This document shows, one piece after another, positions 5,723 to 9,121 of a stretch of DNA of 9,121 bases. The DNA lies in assembly GCA_007117055.1 (NCBI GenBank), contig SKHH01000115.1, forward strand, positions 1-9,121, read 5' to 3'. A model generated the notes under the pieces. It made no database searches. It worked only from the letters and a program-made list of their open reading frames with translations, and was not told the DNA's origin. The stretch comes from Lishizhenia sp. (GTDB lineage: Bacteria; Bacteroidota; Bacteroidia; Flavobacteriales_D; Crocinitomicaceae). Made by a program: the position numbers and the translations under genes. Position 1 is the stretch's first letter. Every line of letters begins with the position of its first letter.

Positions 5723-6376
5723 TTATTGCTTATCCACCACAAGGTGTAAATGGAAAGAGATCTCTGGGTTTACCATTCCATCCTCTGGCTTCTCTGGGTT
5801 ACCCATAGTCATAGGCATTTGAAGTGCTGAAAAATCAACTGCAAATTCTGCATGCATCATTTTCTTGTCACCATCTTCTTTTAATTCAACCGGAGTAGAA
5901 ACATTGATATCTGTGCCCATAACGTTGATAGTGAAATCAGCTACACCATCAGCTAAACCGTTCATCATTACACCTACTTTAGCATATTCTTCTACGTTAA
6001 AGAAATCATCCGCTTTTAAATGACCTTCTAACTTCGCTTTTTCTTCTGGCTCATCTGCTAAATCAGCATTATTGATTGTGCTCATATCAACGATAAACGT
6101 ACCTGTGATATTGTCACCCATTACAGTAACTTGTCCTTCTGATACATCAACAGTACCATCGTGATTTTTCACTTCCATCATTTCTCCGTCTTCACCTGGA
6201 ACAATCCAAGAACCAACCCACTTTAACTGAGTTTCTTCGGCGTTCAGAACATACGTTTCTTCGGTAACTTCAACTACCTCCTCTGCTTCAGTAGTTTCTA
6301 CCTCTTCAGCACCACCACATGCTGTTAATCCTAGTGCTGCAAATACAGAAGCTGCATAAAATGTTTTTTTCATCAT
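5723..6376 (-). CDS. YceI-domain lipoprotein
   Basis: A 217 aa protein with a lipoprotein signal peptide: KK at 3-4, a hydrophobic core, and lipobox LTAC with the acylated Cys20. After the cysteine comes an acidic linker (GGAEEVETTEAEEVVEV) to about residue 40. Such acidic tails right after the cysteine resemble the lipoprotein export signal that sends Bacteroidota lipoproteins to the cell surface, but this is an inference. Residues about 42-215 form a YceI-like lipid-binding beta-barrel: LKWVGSW (51-57), TGTFIVDMSTI (91-101) and EGHLKADDFFNVEEY (117-131) are the usual conserved blocks. YceI proteins bind isoprenoids or other amphiphiles; the ligand here is unknown. The domain is rich in methionine, with QMPMTMG at 186-192. 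Two adjacent ATGs (6374-6376, 6371-6373) could both start; the first gives MMKK. It is a single-gene unit with its own terminator, divergent from ftsX. Confidence 0.92.
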   Translation of the reverse strand: MMKKTFYAASVFAALGLTACGGAEEVETTEAEEVVEVTEETYVLNAEETQLKWVGSWIVPGEDGEMMEVKNHDGTVDVSEGQVTVMGDNITGTFIVDMSTINNADLADEPEEKAKLEGHLKADDFFNVEEYAKVGVMMNGLADGVADFTINVMGTDINVSTPVELKEDGDKKMMHAEFAVDFSALQMPMTMGNPEKPEDGMVNPEISFHLHLVVDKQ

Positions 6377-6406
6377 TTTTGATTTTAAGTTATTTATCTA
6401 AAACAA

Positions 6407-6414
6407 CAAATATA
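6407..6414 (-). promoter_or_regulatory. -7 promoter element (TATATTTG) of the YceI lipoprotein gene
   Basis: On the minus strand this reads TATATTTG, a perfect TAnnTTTG match 30 bp upstream of the first ATG of the lipoprotein gene, the same spacing as at the other two minus-strand candidates in this window. No clear -33 TTTG is visible. It lies in the 202 bp divergent region shared with ftsX. Confidence 0.5.
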
Positions 6415-6513
6415 CGAAAATGTTTACCTTGGTAGATAAAATGATTTGAGAATTTGGGATTTGAAGATGTTAGACGGGGAAGGTTTGACGTAGTGAATTT
6501 ATCATCACCAAAG

Positions 6514-6521
6514 TATTTTTG
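6514..6521 (+). promoter_or_regulatory. -7 promoter element (TATTTTTG) of the ftsX operon
   Basis: TATTTTTG matches the TAnnTTTG consensus and lies 57 bp upstream of the ftsX ATG. A TTTG at 6484-6487 lies upstream, but the 26-base gap is longer than the usual spacing of roughly 17-23. This is the best candidate promoter for ftsX, the DUF3098 gene, the PAP2 gene and truB. The rest of the 6377-6578 divergent region holds no gene that I would accept. Confidence 0.4.
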
Positions 6522-6578
6522 CTGATTATTGAATAATCTTATTATTTTCGTGCTGTACAATAAGTAAGACAAGATACA

Positions 6579-7469
6579 ATGTCAAAAGAACTTGAAAAAT
6601 ATAACCGGAGAAGCTTACAAACGGGCTACATTTCTGTAGTTGTTGGTATTTCACTTGTCCTACTTATGCTCGGCTTAGTGATTGGGGCTTATTTTGGGCT
6701 TGAAAATTTACAAAACTCGGCCAAAGAGAATATCGAAATAGATTTGTTCTTTGTTCCAGGAGTTAATGAGGCAGACATTAAATTAATTGAGCAAGAATTA
6801 AAATCTTGGGAGGAAATCAAAAGCGTTTGGTTTGTTTCTCCAGAGAGAGCCTTAGAAGTTTTTATCGAAAATGAAAACGAAATTGCCGAAATACATGCCA
6901 TTTTTGATGGTAAAAGCCCTTTTCCACCGTCTATTACTTTTCATCCAGTTAGTGCTCATGCAAACAAACAAAGCTTAACCAACTTAAAAGAGAAGCTATT
7001 ATCTAACTACTCCATGCAACTTACGGAAGTAGCCTACGATGAAAATAGAATAAATGAGGTCAACCTCGGATTTCTGCAATGGATTTATTTATTTGTGGCA
7101 ATCGGTATTCTATTGACTATTATTGCCTTTGCAATGATTAACAACACCATTCGACTTGCTTTATATTCAAAAAGATTTATCATTAAAACCATGCAGTTAG
7201 TTGGAGCAACTTCTGGCTTTATCCGCAAGCCTTTTCTTTGGAATGCTATTGCTCAGGGATTTATATCTAGCATAATCGGTATGGCACTTTTAGTTGGTGT
7301 ATTTTATGCTTTGAACAGCTACGTTGATTTATTGTACATCACGTATGATCTTGAAACATTCCTCGTTTTATTTGCAAGTTTAGTGGGGATTGGCATTTTA
7401 ATCAGTTTGTTATCCACATGGTTTGCACTTAATAAATACTTGAGAAAAAGGTTAGACGACCTTTATTAA
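6579..7469 (+). CDS. ftsX: cell division protein FtsX (permease-like)
   Basis: FtsX is the membrane partner of the FtsE ATPase. The complex sits at the division site and switches on peptidoglycan hydrolases through the extracytoplasmic domain of FtsX. The 296 aa protein shows the classic layout: a basic cytoplasmic N-terminus (KYNRRSLQTG), TM1 at about 17-41, an extracytoplasmic domain at about 42-165, then TM2 (166-188), TM3 (218-245) and TM4 (258-282), with a basic end. The cytoplasmic loop MQLVGATSGFIRKPF (205-219) is the most typical FtsX signature. As in other Bacteroidota, ftsE is not next to it. It is the first gene of the plus-strand operon, followed after 34 bp by the DUF3098 gene. 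ATG start; no Shine-Dalgarno sequence is evident. Confidence 0.93.
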   Translation: MSKELEKYNRRSLQTGYISVVVGISLVLLMLGLVIGAYFGLENLQNSAKENIEIDLFFVPGVNEADIKLIEQELKSWEEIKSVWFVSPERALEVFIENENEIAEIHAIFDGKSPFPPSITFHPVSAHANKQSLTNLKEKLLSNYSMQLTEVAYDENRINEVNLGFLQWIYLFVAIGILLTIIAFAMINNTIRLALYSKRFIIKTMQLVGATSGFIRKPFLWNAIAQGFISSIIGMALLVGVFYALNSYVDLLYITYDLETFLVLFASLVGIGILISLLSTWFALNKYLRKRLDDLY

Positions 7470-7503
7470 TAGCGAAAACATAAATTATTACTATTTTAGC
7501 CGC

Positions 7504-7758
7504 ATGAAGAAAGAAGAAAATAATGTAAAACATAGTTTTGTTTTTGACTCCTCCAATTACAAGCTGTTACTTATTGGTCTAGCAGTAAACATAATTGGGT
7601 TTCTATTAATGATTGGTGGAGCTGCGGATTCTCCTGATGAGTTTAATGCCGAAGAATTATTTTCACACCGACGCATCACTGTTGCGCCAATAGTGATTGT
7701 TTTGGGCTACCTAATTATTTTCTACAGCATTATTAAAAAGCCGAGTAAAAAGGACTAA
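7504..7758 (+). CDS. DUF3098 family small membrane protein
   Basis: An 84 aa protein with two membrane segments (about 19-39 and 58-78) and a basic C-terminus (KKPSKKD). It matches the DUF3098 pattern well: FVFDSSNYKLLLIGL (12-26), then GFLLMIGGAADSPDEFN (32-48), ELFSHRRITVAP (50-61) and a second hydrophobic helix. The family is typical of Bacteroidota and nearly always lies directly after ftsX, which suggests a role with FtsX or in envelope growth, but no biochemical function is known. The connecting stretch between the helices (about 40-57) is polar with conserved-looking charged residues. It lies 34 bp after ftsX and 23 bp before the PAP2 gene, on the same strand. Confidence 0.9.
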   Translation: MKKEENNVKHSFVFDSSNYKLLLIGLAVNIIGFLLMIGGAADSPDEFNAEELFSHRRITVAPIVIVLGYLIIFYSIIKKPSKKD

Positions 7759-7781
7759 TACATTTTTTAATCGTAGTTTAA

Positions 7782-8381
7782 GTGAAACAACTCGACACGG
7801 AATTATTTTTATATTTCAATCAATATGGTTCCGAAAAATGGGATTTGATTTGGACCTTATTGACCGATAAATACCTTGCTCTTCCGTTGTTTGGACTATT
7901 ATTGCTTTTTATTCTTTTTAAATACGCTTTTAAATCTGCTTTTATTGTTGGAGTTGTTATGGTTGGATTAATTGGAACGACCGATTTATTTGCTACTATA
8001 GTAAAAAAGTCAGTAGATCGACCACGACCTTGCAGTGTGCGCTCCCCGATCCAACACGAAGTAAGAGTAGTAAGTGACGGCGTATTCGGAAACCTTACCT
8101 TGAAAAACGAAGAAAAGTGCGAAAAATTAAGTTTCTTTTCTTCTCATGCCGCTGTTTCTTTTGCACTAGCGCTCTTTTTCGGATTGCTATTAAAAATGAG
8201 GTCTCCATTCTGGCTATATGGTTTATTGATTTGGGCGACGTTGGTCAGTATCAGCAGAATCTACCTAGGCTTTCATTACCCGAGTGATATTTTAGTCGGA
8301 GCTATTGTTGGTGCTCTTTTCGGTTGGCTATTTTATGTAATACTTCAAAAAGTAGCGCTGCACTATAAACTTCCATTTTAA
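7782..8381 (+). CDS. PAP2-family membrane phosphatase (possible undecaprenyl-diphosphatase)
   Basis: A 199 aa membrane protein of the PAP2 (type 2 phosphatidic acid phosphatase) superfamily with about five to six hydrophobic segments. The catalytic motifs are present: C1 KKSVDRPRP (75-83, fits KxxxxxxRP), C2 FSSH (119-122, with the catalytic His122; the usual PSGH is changed to FSSH), and C3 SRIYLGFHYPSD (158-169), with Arg159, nucleophile His165 and Asp169. Cys84 and Cys113 lie in the stretch between C1 and C2, probably extracytoplasmic, and could form a disulphide. Such enzymes remove phosphate from lipid phosphates or pyrophosphates on the outer face of the membrane. The place between the DUF3098 gene and truB is usually held by uppP, so recycling of undecaprenyl pyrophosphate is the likely job (inference). 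The start is GTG, directly after an in-frame TAA (7779-7781), and no ATG alternative exists before residue 60. The stop overlaps the truB ATG by 1 bp. Confidence 0.9.
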   Translation: MKQLDTELFLYFNQYGSEKWDLIWTLLTDKYLALPLFGLLLLFILFKYAFKSAFIVGVVMVGLIGTTDLFATIVKKSVDRPRPCSVRSPIQHEVRVVSDGVFGNLTLKNEEKCEKLSFFSSHAAVSFALALFFGLLLKMRSPFWLYGLLIWATLVSISRIYLGFHYPSDILVGAIVGALFGWLFYVILQKVALHYKLPF

Positions 8382-9112
8382 TGTCTGAACACACAAATTA
8401 TACTTTTCGCAAAGGAGAAATCATAGTGGTTGACAAACCATTGAATTGGACTTCATTTGATGTGGTAAATAAAATCCGTTGGAAACTACGCAAAAAGTAC
8501 GACCTTAAACGATTCAAAGTGGGACATGCAGGAACGCTTGACCCTTTGGCCTCGGGATTGTTAATCATTTGCACCGGAAAAAAAACGAAAGAAAGTCAAT
8601 TCCTTACAGCCGAAGATAAAACCTACACGGGTACATTTTTATTGGGTAAAACCACACCCAGCTACGACTTAGAAACCGTTTACGACAAAGAATATCCTAT
8701 CGATCACATTACTCCTGAACTTATTGAGGAAGCCGTACAGCAATTTATAGGCACTCAAGAACAGACCCCTCCAATTTTTTCAGCAAAAAAGGTAGATGGA
8801 AAAAGAGCCTACGAATCCGCACGAAAAGGGAAAGAAATTGTGTTAAAAACGAACACAATCACCCTTCATGAGTTTACCGTTTCAACCGAAAGATTTCCTG
8901 AAATAGATTTCCGCATAACTTGCTCCAAAGGAACGTATATTCGCTCAATTGCCCATGATTTTGGCAAAGCATTAAACTGCGGGGCGACATTAATTGCTTT
9001 ACGCAGAATACGTTCAGGAGATTTCGATATTACCGAAGCCAAAAGCGTCGAAGATTGGCTTGACATTATTGAGACCACTGAAATAACAGATCATCAAGAT
9101 CTAGGTACTTAA
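8381..9112 (+). CDS. truB: tRNA pseudouridine(55) synthase
   Basis: TruB converts U55 of the T-loop in tRNAs to pseudouridine. The 243 aa length fits the short Bacteroidota form that lacks a large C-terminal PUA domain. The N-terminal IIVVDKPLNWTSFDVVN (14-30) and the catalytic loop KVGHAGTLDPLASG (46-59), with the catalytic Asp54, are clear; the usual GHTGTLDP has alanine for threonine at residue 50. Further family blocks are YTGTFLLGKTT, TPPIFSAKKVDGKRAYE and the KGTYIRSIAHDFG block. The C-terminal RRIRSGDF ends the catalytic domain. The ATG overlaps the stop of the PAP2 gene (TAATG), so it is probably translated by coupling. The gene ends 9 bp before the window edge; what follows is unseen. 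Confidence 0.97.
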   Translation: MSEHTNYTFRKGEIIVVDKPLNWTSFDVVNKIRWKLRKKYDLKRFKVGHAGTLDPLASGLLIICTGKKTKESQFLTAEDKTYTGTFLLGKTTPSYDLETVYDKEYPIDHITPELIEEAVQQFIGTQEQTPPIFSAKKVDGKRAYESARKGKEIVLKTNTITLHEFTVSTERFPEIDFRITCSKGTYIRSIAHDFGKALNCGATLIALRRIRSGDFDITEAKSVEDWLDIIETTEITDHQDLGT

Positions 9113-9121
9113 GCTGAATAA

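Noticed and set aside
6390..6572. 60-codon minus-strand frame between the YceI gene and ftsX
   Set aside because: It covers the divergent promoter region, its product has no domain-like pattern, and its frame overlaps the -7-like elements of both neighbours.
6689..6901. 70-codon minus-strand frame
   Set aside because: It is antisense to the well-supported extracytoplasmic domain of ftsX.
8866..9078. 70-codon minus-strand frame
   Set aside because: It is antisense to the conserved C-terminal part of truB.
1..9121. Defence system, toxin-antitoxin pair, prophage or biosynthetic cluster
   Set aside because: All confident genes are housekeeping or envelope functions in ordinary operons, and no integrase, tRNA-linked attachment site or toxin-like gene pair was seen.

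Overview
The window looks like a chromosomal core region of a low-GC member of the Bacteroidota, most likely a Flavobacteriales-type (possibly marine) bacterium. The evidence is the AT-rich DNA, the absence of clear Shine-Dalgarno sequences, the TAnnTTTG-type -7 promoter elements, and three Bacteroidota-flavoured genes or arrangements: a DUF3822 protein beside rsmD and coaD, a DUF3098 protein beside ftsX, and a solo ftsX without ftsE. The genus cannot be named from the sequence.

Left part, minus strand (1-5093). Read in transcription order from right to left there are six genes: a membrane-anchored protein of unknown function (297 aa), a DUF3822 protein (GTG start), rsmD (16S rRNA guanine-N2 methyltransferase), coaD (phosphopantetheine adenylyltransferase), a secreted thioredoxin-fold protein that has lost its CXXC cysteines, and the N-terminal part of a CapD/WbpM-type nucleotide-sugar dehydratase that runs off the left edge. 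The first four are tightly packed (10 bp gap, 10 bp overlap, 3 bp gap) and look like one operon. The thioredoxin-like gene follows after 35 bp. The dehydratase lies after 94 bp and has its own -7-like element.

Middle part (5094-5722). This 629 bp stretch has no credible gene. It holds the promoter-like element of the left operon, an interrupted inverted repeat at 5252-5306, a block of repeat-like sequence at about 5359-5508 that looks richer in G+C, and a strong 13 bp stem terminator at 5666-5698 for the lipoprotein gene to its right.

Right part (5723-9121). A YceI-domain lipoprotein gene on the minus strand is divergent from a plus-strand operon: ftsX, DUF3098, a PAP2-family phosphatase (GTG start) and truB, with short gaps and a 1 bp stop/start overlap at the end. 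In many Bacteroidota the place between the DUF3098 gene and truB is occupied by uppP (BacA-type undecaprenyl-diphosphatase). Here a PAP2 enzyme sits there, which suggests a non-orthologous replacement of the undecaprenyl-phosphate recycling step.

No mobile element, CRISPR array, tRNA or rRNA, defence system or biosynthetic cluster was seen. Most of the window is ordinary housekeeping DNA. The best candidates for a second look are the PAP2 gene in the uppP position, the repeat-like intergenic block, the cysteine-free thioredoxin-like protein and the two poorly characterised membrane or operon-linked proteins.
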